64,000 nt of DNA from Alphaproteobacteria bacterium (GCA_900769705.1 CAAGHP010000014.1:124001-188000); one strand, 5' to 3'; shown: positions 1 through 8,937, counted from the first letter of the stretch. Notes: a model not told the origin generated them from the letters alone. Made by a program: numbers and translations.

Positions 1-1
1 T

Positions 2-496
2 TTGCTGCAGGCCGTGAAAAAAATAGCGCCGTATGCTGATATAAAACTTAAATGGCCGAATGATGTGCTGCTTAATAATGCTAAAATGAGCGGAATTTTA
101 CTTGAAAAAGGCGCAGAAAAGTATATGATTGTCGGTGTCGGCGTGAATGTTGCTGCCAGTCCGAAAATTGAAAATGCCGTTTATGATATTACATCGCTGG
201 CCGACGCCGGTATAAAAATAAAGCCGCAGGAATTACTGCATTTATTTATGGAAAGTTTTTCGCAGAATTTGAGCTTACTGCAGGCAAATGGTTTTGCAGT
301 TCTGCGTGAGAAATGGCTTGAAAATGCCAAAAATTTGGGGAAAGAAATTATAGTTCGCCAAAACGGCACAAAAGAAAAAGGCATTTTTAAAGGAATTGAT
401 GAAAATGCCGCGTTGTTAATGGAAACGCCTGCCGGTGTTAAGAAAATATTGGCGGGAGATGTGTTTTTTGAAGAGATAAATAAAAAAGATGAGTGA
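2..496 (+). CDS. birA: Biotin--[acetyl-CoA-carboxylase] ligase, C-terminal part
   Basis: The gene is cut by the left edge, and about 164 C-terminal residues remain. BirA activates biotin with ATP and transfers it to the biotin carrier lysine of acetyl-CoA carboxylase. Near the beginning is the catalytic-core motif KWPNDVLL followed by K-SGILLE, typical of the BPL_LplA fold, then GVGVNV. After it comes the small SH3-like C-terminal domain (about residues 115-160). The N-terminal part, including any HTH regulatory domain, lies outside the window. The stop overlaps the start of the RNase J gene by 8 bases, so the two are probably co-translated. birA next to rnj is a common alphaproteobacterial order, often with coaX between them, which is absent here. 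Confidence 0.9.
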   Translation: MLQAVKKIAPYADIKLKWPNDVLLNNAKMSGILLEKGAEKYMIVGVGVNVAASPKIENAVYDITSLADAGIKIKPQELLHLFMESFSQNLSLLQANGFAVLREKWLENAKNLGKEIIVRQNGTKEKGIFKGIDENAALLMETPAGVKKILAGDVFFEEINKKDE

Positions 497-2150
497 ATTT
501 AAAAAAGAAGGAATCTATTTTTTGCCGCTGGGCGGTGCCGATGAAATCGGTATGAATATGTATATGTATGCGGTGGACGGCAAAATAATTGTGGTCGATG
601 CCGGCTACGGCTTTTTACTGGATGAATATCCTGGAATGGAATTGGCCTATGCGTCACCGGAATTTTTGGATGCGTACAAAGATGATATTGAAGGTTTGTT
701 TATAACTCATGGACATGAAGATCATCTGGGCGCCATTGCACAAATTTGGCCGCATCTGCAATGTCCGGTTTATGCGATGGATTTTACTTTGGGACTGATT
801 AAATCACGTTTATCTGAATTTAAAATGGAAGATGTGGTGCCATTGGTTTCTGTCAATCAGCAAAGAACGGTAGAATTGCAAAATTTCAGCGTTGAATTTA
901 TTTCTATTGCCCACTCGGTGCCGCAGACCTGTGCTTTGGCAATCCGCACCAAATACGGCAATATATTGCATGCAACCGATTGGCGTTTTGATGACGAGGC
1001 GCTTTCAATGCTGCCGACAGATTTTGAAGCTTTGAAAAAGTTTTCTGGCGAAGGTGTTTCAATGCTGGTTTGCGATTCCACCAATATTATGGTGGATAAA
1101 AAATCGCCGTCAGAAGCTGAAGTCCGCAAAAGTTTGCTGGAGATTATTCCGCAGATTGAAGGCGGGCTTATTGTAACATGTTTTGCTTCTAATATGATGA
1201 GGCTGGAAAGTTTGATTTTGGCAGCTGATAGAGCAGGAAGAACTCCGGTATTGCTGGGACGCACGCTGATTAACAATATAAAAATTGCCAAAGAGTGCGG
1301 CTATCTGCAAGATTTGCCTCAGGTTCATACCATGGAAGAAGCCAAAGACATTCCTGCCGACAAGGCGCTTTATATTTGTACCGGCTCACAGGCAAACTAT
1401 CGCAGTGCTCTGAGCATTATTGCCAACGGCGAAAGCAAATATATCAAGCTGGACAATTCCGATACGATTATTTTCTCGTCAAAGATGATTCCGGGAAATG
1501 AAGATAAAATCGAACGTATGCAGGATAAATTGGCAGCACAGGGCGCAACGGTAATTACTGATGAAACGCAGCTGGTTCATACTTCAGGGCATGCCTGCCG
1601 TGATGATTTAAAACGCATGTATGATTTGCTGAAACCGGCTGTTGTACTGCCGGTACATGGCGATAAAAAGTTTATCCGCGAACATAAGCGCTTTGCTTTG
1701 AACTGCGGAATTAAAGAAGTGTTTTCAGCTCGCAACGGCGATATGTGCCTGCTGCATAACAATCACATTGAGTTTTTGGAACAAGTTTTCAGCGATATTA
1801 TCGGCTGGGACAGAAACCGTCCGGTTTCGCTCGGCTCTCAGTTGATTAAGAACCGTCGCCGTATAGCTTTTAATTGCAGTATGTTTATCAGCGCGGTAAT
1901 TAAAGACAAAAAGCTTTTGGATTTGCAGATGTCATCTATTGATATTTTGGAAGAAAATGATTGGAATAAGCTGGCTGATGAAATTTTAGCCACAGTTAAG
2001 CCGCTGATTGAAAAGAAACTGCTGGAATGTGAAAACCATACACAGATAGAAGATTTTATCCGCGGGCAAATTCGCCGCCGTGTTTTTGCAGCCACCGAAA
2101 TTAAACCGGTAACACTGCTGCATATTTCATTTTTGGATGATGACAAATAA
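489..2150 (+). CDS. rnj: Ribonuclease J
   Basis: 553-residue metallo-beta-lactamase/beta-CASP nuclease that degrades and matures RNA, acting as a 5'-exonuclease and endonuclease in the cytoplasm. The N-terminus has GGADEIGMN. The zinc-binding HxHxDH motif is THGHEDHLGAI (around residue 75), followed by further metal ligands in IAHSVPQ and HATDW. The beta-CASP region contains CTGSQ near residue 300, and a late motif HTSGHA is followed by LPVHGD. Length and order fit the family. It overlaps birA by 8 bases and ends just before a strong bidirectional terminator. The ATG at 489 is the only start that keeps the N-terminal beta strand intact. Confidence 0.95.
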   Translation: MSEFKKEGIYFLPLGGADEIGMNMYMYAVDGKIIVVDAGYGFLLDEYPGMELAYASPEFLDAYKDDIEGLFITHGHEDHLGAIAQIWPHLQCPVYAMDFTLGLIKSRLSEFKMEDVVPLVSVNQQRTVELQNFSVEFISIAHSVPQTCALAIRTKYGNILHATDWRFDDEALSMLPTDFEALKKFSGEGVSMLVCDSTNIMVDKKSPSEAEVRKSLLEIIPQIEGGLIVTCFASNMMRLESLILAADRAGRTPVLLGRTLINNIKIAKECGYLQDLPQVHTMEEAKDIPADKALYICTGSQANYRSALSIIANGESKYIKLDNSDTIIFSSKMIPGNEDKIERMQDKLAAQGATVITDETQLVHTSGHACRDDLKRMYDLLKPAVVLPVHGDKKFIREHKRFALNCGIKEVFSARNGDMCLLHNNHIEFLEQVFSDIIGWDRNRPVSLGSQLIKNRRRIAFNCSMFISAVIKDKKLLDLQMSSIDILEENDWNKLADEILATVKPLIEKKLLECENHTQIEDFIRGQIRRRVFAATEIKPVTLLHISFLDDDK

Positions 2151-2151
2151 G

Positions 2152-2179
2152 AAAAAGGCGGTGTTTATACCGCCTTTTA
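2152..2179. terminator. Bidirectional rho-independent terminator between rnj and recR
   Basis: AAAAGGCGGT, a 6-base loop and ACCGCCTTTT form a stem flanked by A and T runs on both sides. It can end the rnj transcript on the plus strand and the convergent dnaX-ybaB-recR transcript on the minus strand. Confidence 0.85.
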
Positions 2180-2184
2180 ATATT

Positions 2185-2778
2185 TTAGAGTTCTTTACGT
2201 GCTGAAAGTGCCAGCTGAATTGTTCCGTCATCCATATAATCAAGTTCGGCGCCCAGCGGAATACCCTGAGCCAAAGTAGTAACTTTGACCGGAAATTCCT
2301 TGAGGCGCGACAAAAGATAGTGTGCGGTAATCTGTCCGTCAATCGTTGCCGGCAGAGCTAAAATAACTTCTTTAATTACGCCGCCAGGTAAACGGGTAAA
2401 CAAACCTTCAATGTTTAAATCGTCAGGAGTAACACCATCAAGAGCCGAAAGTATACCGCCTAAAACATGGTATTGACCGCGATAAAGTCCGACTCGCTCC
2501 ATAGCCCATAAGTCGGCCACATCCTGTACCACGCAGACGGTTTCGCGGTCACGTGTGGCATCTTGGCAAACCGAGCATGGCTCTTGGGTGTCATAATTGC
2601 CGCAAATCGGACACTTCTTCACATTATCGGCAACTTCCTGCAGCGCGGCAATCAGCGGCAGCATTGTTGCTTCTTTCTTTTTTAAAAGCTGCAAAACAAT
2701 ACGCCGTGCCGAACGTGTACCCAGCGCCGGAAGTTTGGCGATGATTTTGGTAAGCTTTTCTATTTCTTTACCTTGCAC
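2185..2778 (-). CDS. recR: Recombination mediator protein RecR
   Basis: 197 residues, the usual length. RecR works with RecF/RecO to load RecA on SSB-coated gaps. Visible are the N-terminal helix-hairpin-helix region (LPALGTRSARRIVLQLL), the four-cysteine zinc finger CPICGNYDTQEPCSVC (about residues 56-71), then a Toprim domain beginning CVVQDVADLWAMER. The start is a GTG at 2778, preceded by GAGG about 8 bases upstream. It lies 15 bases downstream of ybaB in the conserved dnaX-ybaB-recR cluster and ends at the terminator at 2152-2179. Confidence 0.95.
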   Translation of the reverse strand: MQGKEIEKLTKIIAKLPALGTRSARRIVLQLLKKKEATMLPLIAALQEVADNVKKCPICGNYDTQEPCSVCQDATRDRETVCVVQDVADLWAMERVGLYRGQYHVLGGILSALDGVTPDDLNIEGLFTRLPGGVIKEVILALPATIDGQITAHYLLSRLKEFPVKVTTLAQGIPLGAELDYMDDGTIQLALSARKEL

Positions 2779-2793
2779 AATAAGGCCTCAATT

Positions 2794-3114
2794 CTAGAAT
2801 GGAAGCTTCAAGCCGCCCAAACCGACGCCATTGGTAGCTTCTTTCATACCTTCTTCCATCATGGCATCAACTTTTTGATGAGCATCATTGTATGCAGCCA
2901 AAATTAAATCTTCTAAAACGTCAACTTCTTCGGCGTTCATCAATGATTTATCAATGCTGATTTTTTTCATTTCAGATTTTCCGTTCAGTACAACTTTGAC
3001 CAAATTGCCGCCGCTTACGCCTTCTTTTTCTTCTTGCGCCAATTTAGCCTGAGTTTCCTGCATTTTGCGCTGCATTTGCTGAGCTTGTTTCATAATTCCT
3101 TGAATATTTAACAT
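2794..3114 (-). CDS. ybaB: YbaB/EbfC family nucleoid-associated protein
   Basis: 106 residues, with the heptad-rich N-terminal helix MKQAQQMQRKMQETQAKL and the central strand-rich dimerisation part (GVSGGNLVKVVLNGK) typical of the family. It binds DNA as a dimer and sits between dnaX and recR, as in most bacteria. The ATG directly abuts the dnaX stop codon, and the ribosome site GAGGATAA lies within the last dnaX codons, so translation is coupled. Confidence 0.93.
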   Translation of the reverse strand: MLNIQGIMKQAQQMQRKMQETQAKLAQEEKEGVSGGNLVKVVLNGKSEMKKISIDKSLMNAEEVDVLEDLILAAYNDAHQKVDAMMEEGMKEATNGVGLGGLKLPF

Positions 3115-4821
3115 TTAATTATCCTCATCTTCATAAGTTTCAGAATTTTCTTCCGGAACATTAAATTCCGCCGCTTCTTCATCATCGGCGTCTTCAACCG
3201 CTTTCCGGATAACGGTTTCTATTTTAGCACCGCTAAACTCGCTAAGTATAGCTTTTACTAACGGATATTCAGAGATATTTTTCTTGTCGCGCTCCAAATC
3301 CTTTGTTTCTTTATAGGCTAAAGTTTCGCCCAGCGGTTCGTAGTCAATATCAATAACCCAAGAAATGCCGGTTTCTTTAGCTAAAAACTTGCGTAAGTTA
3401 GCAATTAAATCTTTATCGGCTTTTTCAGAAAGAGCAATGTGCATTCGGCCGGCGGCAAATTCTTTGAACGACATATCGTTTTTGACGGCATAAAGCAGCA
3501 GCATTTGCCGTTTGGCATTCAGCAGTTTCGCCAAATCTTCCGGCCTCGAAAGCTCAAATCCGTTATTTTCAGTCAGTTCAGATGCAATATGATTTTCTGT
3601 GTCAGCAGCTGCGGCGGTGTTCAGTGCAATTTTCTGTGAAGCGGCAGATTTATTCAGTCCTGATTTTTTTTTTAATTCCTTCAGCAGGTCTGCAGGTGTC
3701 GGCATATTGGCGGAGTAGGCTATGCGTATCAGTATCATCTCTAGTGCATCTATCTGCACATTGGCATATTGCAGTTCGCTGATGCCTTTTATCAGCATCT
3801 GCCAAATTTTAGAAAGAATAGCTATCGGCGCGGCATTAAGCTTTTTGCACATCTCGCGGTCATTTTCCCCGACAGACGAATCATTGATATAATCCGGAAT
3901 GATTTTTACCTTTGCCAGCAGGTGAGTGATATCGACCAAGTCTTGAATAATCAGCATAGGTGTTGCACCGTCGGTATAAAGCTGATGCAGAATTTGTAAA
4001 ACTTCTGCTACATTGCCTTCAAGCAATTTTTCATATAGGGCAAAAGTCTGCTGTCTGTCTGCCAAACCCAGCATATTTTTTACGCAGGCCGTTTCTACTT
4101 TGCCGTTGCCAAGAACAATAGCCTGATCAAGCATAGAAAGTCCGTCACGCGCCGAACCATCGGCAGCACGGGCAACCAAATGCAAAGCTTCATCTTCGGC
4201 TTCAATATTTTCTGCGGTTAAAACTTTATGGAACAGTTTTACCAATGTTTCAATGCTGATACGCTGCAAATCAAAACGCTGACAACGTGACAGAATTGTA
4301 ACCGGAACTTTTCGTATTTCAGTTGTGGCAAAAATAAACATCACATGAGCCGGCGGTTCTTCCAAAGTTTTCAGCAAAGCGTTGAATGCACTTTTAGAAA
4401 GCATATGTACTTCATCAATAATATAAACTTTATAGCGGGCCATGGTCGGCTTATAGCGCACGCCGTCCAAAATTTCACGCATATCGTCAACGCCGGTTTT
4501 AGATGCGGCATCAAGTTCAATCACATCAATATGCCTGTCGGCGGCAATGGCTTTGCAGTTTTCGCATTCTCCGCAAGGGTGAATAGTCGGACCGCCTTTG
4601 CCGTCCGGACCGATGCAGTTTATGGCACGGGCAATCAAGCGTGCGGTAGTCGTTTTGCCAACTCCGCGGATACCAGTCAGAATATAGGCATGGTGCAGAC
4701 GATTGTTTTGAATGGCATTTGTTAATGTTTGCACAAGAGCATCCTGTCCAAGCAAATCTTCAAAAGTTTGCGGACGGTATTTGCGTGCTAAAGCCACATA
4801 TTGAGTATTATTATCTGCCAT
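3115..4821 (-). CDS. dnaX: DNA polymerase III subunit tau (and possibly gamma)
   Basis: 568 residues from the ATG at 4821. A TTG nine bases further upstream is possible, but MADNNTQYVALARKYRPQTF is the natural beginning. It is the clamp-loader ATPase. Walker A GIRGVGKTTTARL, the zinc-binding cysteines of the CIGPDGKG...HPCGECENCK segment, Walker B-like IDEVHMLS, ALLKTLEEPP and the SRC sensor (TILSRCQRF) are all present in domains I-II. Domain III ends near residue 370, followed by a divergent tau-specific tail that is acidic at its end. Codons 383-386 form an uninterrupted run of ten A, and both other frames stop within a few codons, so a shorter gamma-like product is plausible. The gene follows the 4.5S RNA gene and is coupled to ybaB. 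Confidence 0.95.
   Translation of the reverse strand: MADNNTQYVALARKYRPQTFEDLLGQDALVQTLTNAIQNNRLHHAYILTGIRGVGKTTTARLIARAINCIGPDGKGGPTIHPCGECENCKAIAADRHIDVIELDAASKTGVDDMREILDGVRYKPTMARYKVYIIDEVHMLSKSAFNALLKTLEEPPAHVMFIFATTEIRKVPVTILSRCQRFDLQRISIETLVKLFHKVLTAENIEAEDEALHLVARAADGSARDGLSMLDQAIVLGNGKVETACVKNMLGLADRQQTFALYEKLLEGNVAEVLQILHQLYTDGATPMLIIQDLVDITHLLAKVKIIPDYINDSSVGENDREMCKKLNAAPIAILSKIWQMLIKGISELQYANVQIDALEMILIRIAYSANMPTPADLLKELKKKSGLNKSAASQKIALNTAAAADTENHIASELTENNGFELSRPEDLAKLLNAKRQMLLLYAVKNDMSFKEFAAGRMHIALSEKADKDLIANLRKFLAKETGISWVIDIDYEPLGETLAYKETKDLERDKKNISEYPLVKAILSEFSGAKIETVIRKAVEDADDEEAAEFNVPEENSETYEDEDN
3664..3673 (-). other. A10 slippery tract in dnaX
   Basis: In the mRNA sense the codons read TTA AAA AAA AAA TCA, ten consecutive A residues just after domain III. 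With one A gained (or a -1 ribosomal shift) the reading stops after ATC AGG ACT GAA at TAA. With one A lost it stops at TGA after AAT CAG GAC. Transcript slippage on A9 in Thermus dnaX and ribosomal frameshifting in E. coli dnaX are the known precedents. Function here is inferred. Confidence 0.55.
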
Positions 4822-4840
4822 TCTTTTCAAAACTCATCAA

Positions 4841-4930
4841 GGAGAAGGGACTTAGACCTTGTAATGACCGTTACGGCTGCTTTCTTCCGAACCTGACCGA
4901 GTTGGCGGCTTTTCAACCCTAAGCCCTTCA
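4841..4930 (-). ncRNA. ffs: Signal recognition particle 4.5S RNA (small bacterial type)
   Basis: The minus strand carries the conserved SRP apical domain: GGTCAGGTTCGGAAGAAAG followed by CAGCC, with the GGAA-type tetraloop and the asymmetric A-rich bulge that binds Ffh. The ends GAAGGGCTTAG and CTAAGTCCCTTC pair to close a long hairpin. Length is about 90 nt. It lies 20 bases upstream of the dnaX start, a frequent bacterial arrangement. The exact ends are estimated from the closing stem. Confidence 0.93.
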
Positions 4931-4987
4931 TTAAAAATACACCTTTATAATGGGCATATTTAAAGATTTTGCAAGTAAAAAAACAAA

Positions 4988-6349
4988 TTATTGCACGTTT
5001 AATAAAATTTGGCGCAATTCTTCAGAATTTTTACCGTAAATTTCCGGCATATAAAAGTCATTCACACCGCTTTGCGCATAGGCCGGATTAGCAGAATAAA
5101 ACTTGTTTGAAGCCGGTTCAACCATTTGCGGACCGTTTGCCGAAACTTTTACAATATTCAGTCCGTGTTCGTTTTTGCCATTGTTGAAAATTCTAAATGC
5201 TCCGCTCAGTCCATAGAAACCGTCCAGCGAAGTTATGGCTTCCGGCAAATAATTTTTGTCTTTGAGGGAAAGTGCTGATGATAAGGCCACGGCATCATAA
5301 GCAAAAATACTTAAATCATTGGATTTTTGTCCGAACATTTCATAATATTTTTGTTTATAGCGAGTCAGACGCGACATTGACATAACCGGATAGACAGCGC
5401 CGTAGAGCTCTGTTTCTTTGCTCAAGTTGGTGTTGCCCCAAACCGAAGTGCCCAAAAACAAAACTTCCGGAGCCGACACATCATAATAGCTGAACATAGA
5501 GGTTATAGCTTTTAGGCGGTTGCCGAATTCAGGTACCAGCAAGGCGTCAAAATCCAAAGGTGCGCGTTCTTCTTCTGTTGTTTCTTCGGTTGATTCCTTT
5601 GTTTGGGGTTTGCGCTGAGAGGCGGCGACACGGGCAGAGCCGGTAATTTGAGCAGCTAATTTAGTGAAATCCATGCTGTTCGGCGCATAAAATCCAACTT
5701 TGACAATAGTTGCGCCGTGCAGTTGCGCCGCGTTCATGGCTGCTTTAAACATATTTATGCCGCTTTGGTTATCAGGTAAAAGAACAGCCAGTTTCAAGCG
5801 TTCTTGCGACGCGGCATAACGGATAATGCGCTCAATTTGCTCTTCATTCAGCAACCCCATAGTATAGATGCCGTCTTGCAAAACGTTAGGCGCGGTAGAA
5901 AAAGAAATTACCGGAATTTCAGCGTTTTTTGCCGGTTCAGTAATAGCAGAAACTTCTTCGCCCAAAATCGGACCGATAATTAAGTCGCTTTGGGCGCTGA
6001 CGGCGTTTTCAACGGCAATGCGGGCGCCGCCGGTTGTGCCTTTGGTATCATAAAATTGCACAAGCAAGTTGTTATTATTTAAATCGCCGACAGCCATCAT
6101 GGCGGCGTTTTTCATATTTTGTCCCATGTCGCTGACTTTGCCGCTCAAAGGTAACAGCATAGCGACTCTGAAACTTTCGGAATTTCCCAAATCAATGTGT
6201 GAATAATCAGTTGTTTCCACCATATTTTGCGGGATACTGTTTTGATAGTCGAAAGTTTGCTGCGGCATAGGTTCGGAATGATGAATCAAACTGCAGCCGG
6301 CAAGGGCAAACGATAAAAGTAGGGCGTTGATTTTTTTTAACACTTGCAT
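4988..6349 (-). CDS. LpoA/LppC-like penicillin-binding protein activator lipoprotein
   Basis: 453 residues. The N-terminus MQVLKKINALLLSFALAGC is a lipoprotein signal with lipobox LAGC. The mature part starts VAMLLPLSGKVSDMGQNMKN and has the type I periplasmic-binding-protein fold of LppC/LpoA and of leucine-binding proteins (segments DTKGTTGGARIAVENAV and IIGPILGEEVSAI). In E. coli LpoA is an outer-membrane activator of penicillin-binding protein 1A and is divergent from rsmI-yraN. The same divergent layout here supports the assignment, although a simple ligand-binding role cannot be excluded. The ribosome site GAGGAAA precedes the ATG at 6349. Confidence 0.82.
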   Translation of the reverse strand: MQVLKKINALLLSFALAGCSLIHHSEPMPQQTFDYQNSIPQNMVETTDYSHIDLGNSESFRVAMLLPLSGKVSDMGQNMKNAAMMAVGDLNNNNLLVQFYDTKGTTGGARIAVENAVSAQSDLIIGPILGEEVSAITEPAKNAEIPVISFSTAPNVLQDGIYTMGLLNEEQIERIIRYAASQERLKLAVLLPDNQSGINMFKAAMNAAQLHGATIVKVGFYAPNSMDFTKLAAQITGSARVAASQRKPQTKESTEETTEEERAPLDFDALLVPEFGNRLKAITSMFSYYDVSAPEVLFLGTSVWGNTNLSKETELYGAVYPVMSMSRLTRYKQKYYEMFGQKSNDLSIFAYDAVALSSALSLKDKNYLPEAITSLDGFYGLSGAFRIFNNGKNEHGLNIVKVSANGPQMVEPASNKFYSANPAYAQSGVNDFYMPEIYGKNSEELRQILLNVQ

Positions 6350-6417
6350 TTTTCCTCAAAATATAAAACAATATCTAAAGTAATAATGCTTAAACTTGTT
6401 TTTGTAAAGTGAATTTG

Positions 6418-7251
6418 ATGTTAAAAAGTGGTCTTTATTTGATTTCTACGCCAATCGGTAATTTGCAGGATATTTCACAGCGGGCCTTAGATGTGTTAAA
6501 CGAAGCTCCGATTGTTGCCTGTGAAGATACCAGAATGACGAAAAAACTTTTTTCACTGCTGGGGTTGCCGCTGCACAAAAAGTTTATTACTTATCAGGAT
6601 CATAATGAAGAGCAGCAGGCACAGCAGCTGATTGATATGATTAACGAAGGCAATGTTATGGCTTTGGTCAGCGACGCCGGCGCGCCGCTGATTTCGGACC
6701 CCGGCTATAAACTGGTCAGCAAGTGCCGCGAGCAGGGTGTTTATGTTACGGCGATTCCGGGGGCGTGCGCGGTTATCACAGCTTTGCAACTATCCGGTTT
6801 GCCAACGAATCGCTTTTTATTTGCCGGATTTATTCCAAACAAAGATAAGGCGAGGGCGGATTTATTTAATGAGCTGAAAAACATCAACAGTACGCTGATT
6901 TTTTATGAAACTGCGCCCCGTTTGCTGAAAACTTTGGAACAAGCGGCGGAGATTTTTGGCGGACGCAAAATTTCGGTTATCCGCGAGCTGACTAAAATGT
7001 ATGAAGAAGTGCAGACAGGCAGTTTTGCCGAAGTGAGTGCGCATTTTACAGAAAACGAGCCAAAGGGGGAATTTGTGTTTATTGTTGCGCCGCCGGAAGA
7101 ACCTCAATACACAATTGCCGACGTTCGTGAGCCGTTGGCGAAACGCCTGCAGGAGACATCTCTGAAATCTGCGGTTAAGGAATTGTCAGAGCAATTCGGT
7201 TTGAATAAAAATGAAGTATACGCTTTGGCGTTAGAGTTGAAAAATGAATAG
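6418..7251 (+). CDS. rsmI: 16S rRNA (cytidine(1402)-2'-O)-methyltransferase
   Basis: About 277 residues of the tetrapyrrole-methylase fold. It transfers a methyl group from SAM to the ribose of C1402 in 16S rRNA. Motifs seen: GLYLISTPIGNLQDIS at the N-terminus, ACEDTRMTKKL, VSDAGAPLISDPGYKLV, the substrate loop IPGACAVITALQLSGLP and FYETAPRLLKTL. The start is ATG 6418, with AAGTGA five bases upstream. A GTG at 6409 in frame would add three residues. The 3' end overlaps yraN by 8 bases. Confidence 0.94.
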   Translation: MLKSGLYLISTPIGNLQDISQRALDVLNEAPIVACEDTRMTKKLFSLLGLPLHKKFITYQDHNEEQQAQQLIDMINEGNVMALVSDAGAPLISDPGYKLVSKCREQGVYVTAIPGACAVITALQLSGLPTNRFLFAGFIPNKDKARADLFNELKNINSTLIFYETAPRLLKTLEQAAEIFGGRKISVIRELTKMYEEVQTGSFAEVSAHFTENEPKGEFVFIVAPPEEPQYTIADVREPLAKRLQETSLKSAVKELSEQFGLNKNEVYALALELKNE

Positions 7252-7600
7252 TTACCGCAGCGGTAAATGGGCGGAATTTTTGGCACGTTTGTATCTGCGG
7301 CTGCATGGTTATCGGATTGTGGCAAAAAATATTGTTGTCGGCCGCGGAACAACAGCCGGCGAGATAGATATTATTGCCTGCAAGCATAAATGTTTGGTTT
7401 TTGTTGAGGTAAAAAAGCGCCGCACTTTAGATGAAGCTGCATATGCTATTACGCTCAAACAAAGGCAGCGCCTTATTAAGGGCGCTGCGGTTTTTGCCGG
7501 CAATCATCCTAAATATAGAGGCTGCGATATTCGCTTTGATGCCATATTGGTTAAGCTGCCGTTTTCTATTAAACATTTGCCAAACGCTTGGATTGCTTAA
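7244..7600 (+). CDS. yraN: YraN family (UPF0102) putative endonuclease
   Basis: 118 residues with the Holliday-junction-resolvase-like fold of the family: GKWAEFLARLYLRLHGYRIVAKN, then GEIDIIACKHKCLVFVEVKKRR, which holds the E-D-EVK nuclease residues. Its biochemical role is not well established. Its start lies within the end of rsmI, as in many proteobacteria. It converges with the RgpF-like gene, with no spacing between the two stop codons. Confidence 0.9.
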   Translation: MNSYRSGKWAEFLARLYLRLHGYRIVAKNIVVGRGTTAGEIDIIACKHKCLVFVEVKKRRTLDEAAYAITLKQRQRLIKGAAVFAGNHPKYRGCDIRFDAILVKLPFSIKHLPNAWIA

Positions 7601-8386
7601 TCACAAACCGGTAAAACGGGCGATTTTCTGTCCTATGGTTTGCGGCAAATGAGCAAGGCTGATATGTTTTTGAATCAGCGAAGTATCATAATCGGTTTTA
7701 GTTCGTAACTGATAGCGCAGTTCAATTCCGGTGCCGGCGGTATAATCGTTTTCCGGCAAAAAGCTTTTGACCTTGATAAACGGCGCTTGGTGGTCTTGCA
7801 GCATTTGCACCGGATTGTGTAAAATATTTTCCTGTTTGAAAGTGCGGATGTAGCTGTTGCCGATAAAGCCTTGTTCGGTTAAAAGCGGTGTCAGTTCCAT
7901 TTCACAGTTGTTGGCATCATATGAAAACGGAATGGAACGCCAAAATTTGTGGAACTGAGCGTTTTTTATTACATCTTGCGTAAAAGCCATGCAATAACTG
8001 TGGAGATGAAAATGACTTTCATAGTCGGAAGTGGCGCTCCAAAAGTCATAGCCTTTGTGTTCCATGAAGCGGAAAAAATCTTCTAAATTATATAAAGGAC
8101 CATAGACACTGTCATTGCACAAAATCAATTCATCGTATTTTTCTAGTTTTTCCCAGCCTAATTTAGCAATCAGATATTGCCAACAGCCAAAATCTTTGAG
8201 CGGCATACGCTGGGAATAAAACATTTGGGTATACGGTGCGATTTTGAATAATTCATCGGGCGGAAAACGTCCGTTACCCATAAAATACACTTCACTGATT
8301 TTGGATAGTTCTTTAATTAAATAAACCACATAGTCTTGGATTTTGTTGTCTTTATCATAGCCGGCAAATAAACAAATACGACGCAT
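7601..8386 (-). CDS. Rhamnan synthesis protein F (RgpF)-like protein
   Basis: 261 residues similar to the RgpF family, which acts in assembly of rhamnose-containing cell-surface polysaccharides. Supporting segments are the N-terminal ICLFAGYDKDNKIQDYVVYL, the family motif ILCNDSVYGPL (about residues 90-100), DFWSATSDYESHFHLHSY with its histidines, and a late region on acceptor recognition. No signal peptide or membrane segment is visible. The ribosome site GAAAGGAAG precedes ATG 8386. It stands alone without other polysaccharide genes nearby, so its substrate is unknown. Confidence 0.75.
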   Translation of the reverse strand: MRRICLFAGYDKDNKIQDYVVYLIKELSKISEVYFMGNGRFPPDELFKIAPYTQMFYSQRMPLKDFGCWQYLIAKLGWEKLEKYDELILCNDSVYGPLYNLEDFFRFMEHKGYDFWSATSDYESHFHLHSYCMAFTQDVIKNAQFHKFWRSIPFSYDANNCEMELTPLLTEQGFIGNSYIRTFKQENILHNPVQMLQDHQAPFIKVKSFLPENDYTAGTGIELRYQLRTKTDYDTSLIQKHISLAHLPQTIGQKIARFTGL

Positions 8387-8548
8387 TTTATCTTCCTTTC
8401 AAATTGTGTGTGCATAAAGATAGTGGCAAAGAATTTGATTTAAAGTGAATTTAATAAAAATAAATCTGTGGTTGAGAATGTAATAAGGCTTGAAAAATAA
8501 AACTTGGTATGTTAATTATAAAAATGATGTGAATTTTGGAGAAAATAA

Positions 8549-8890
8549 ATGATTGAAATGCCGGAAAATCTGGTGGAAATGGCCTTGAAAACTATGGGCG
8601 ACCGCTGGAAAGTAATGATTATTCAAGAATTGATGGACGGCACCAAACGCTTTGGCGAAATCAAAAAAGAGCTTGGCGATATAACGCAGAAGGTTTTGAC
8701 TTCTAATTTGCGTGCGTTGGAAGAAAAAGGAATTTTAATCCGCACTGTATATGCGCAAATTCCGCCGAAAGTTGAATATACACTGACTAATTTGGGCTAT
8801 AATTTGAAGCCGGTGCTTGATTCTATGCGCGCTTGGGCCGAAGAATATTATAACCAGAATATGAAACCTTTGTTGCCGGATATGGCCTAG
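8549..8890 (+). CDS. HxlR-family winged-helix transcriptional regulator
   Basis: 113 residues. The core MGDRWKVMIIQELMDGTKRFGEIKKEL and VLTSNLRALEEKGILIRTVY is the HxlR DNA-binding winged helix, followed by the family's PPKVEYTLT wing and a C-terminal dimer helix (LDSMRAWAEEYY). Many redox-sensing members have a cysteine near the N-terminus, but this protein has none, so thiol sensing in that way is unlikely. Ribosome site GGAGAA. It is monocistronic, with a terminator at 8912. The target is unknown. Confidence 0.9.
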   Translation: MIEMPENLVEMALKTMGDRWKVMIIQELMDGTKRFGEIKKELGDITQKVLTSNLRALEEKGILIRTVYAQIPPKVEYTLTNLGYNLKPVLDSMRAWAEEYYNQNMKPLLPDMA

Positions 8891-8911
8891 GTTTATGATA
8901 TTTGTAAAATT

Positions 8912-8937
8912 AAAAGACCGCCATTAGGCGGTCTTTT
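8912..8937 (+). terminator. Rho-independent terminator after the HxlR gene
   Basis: AGACCGCC, loop ATTA, GGCGGTCT followed by five T, about 20 bases after the stop codon. Confidence 0.9.
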
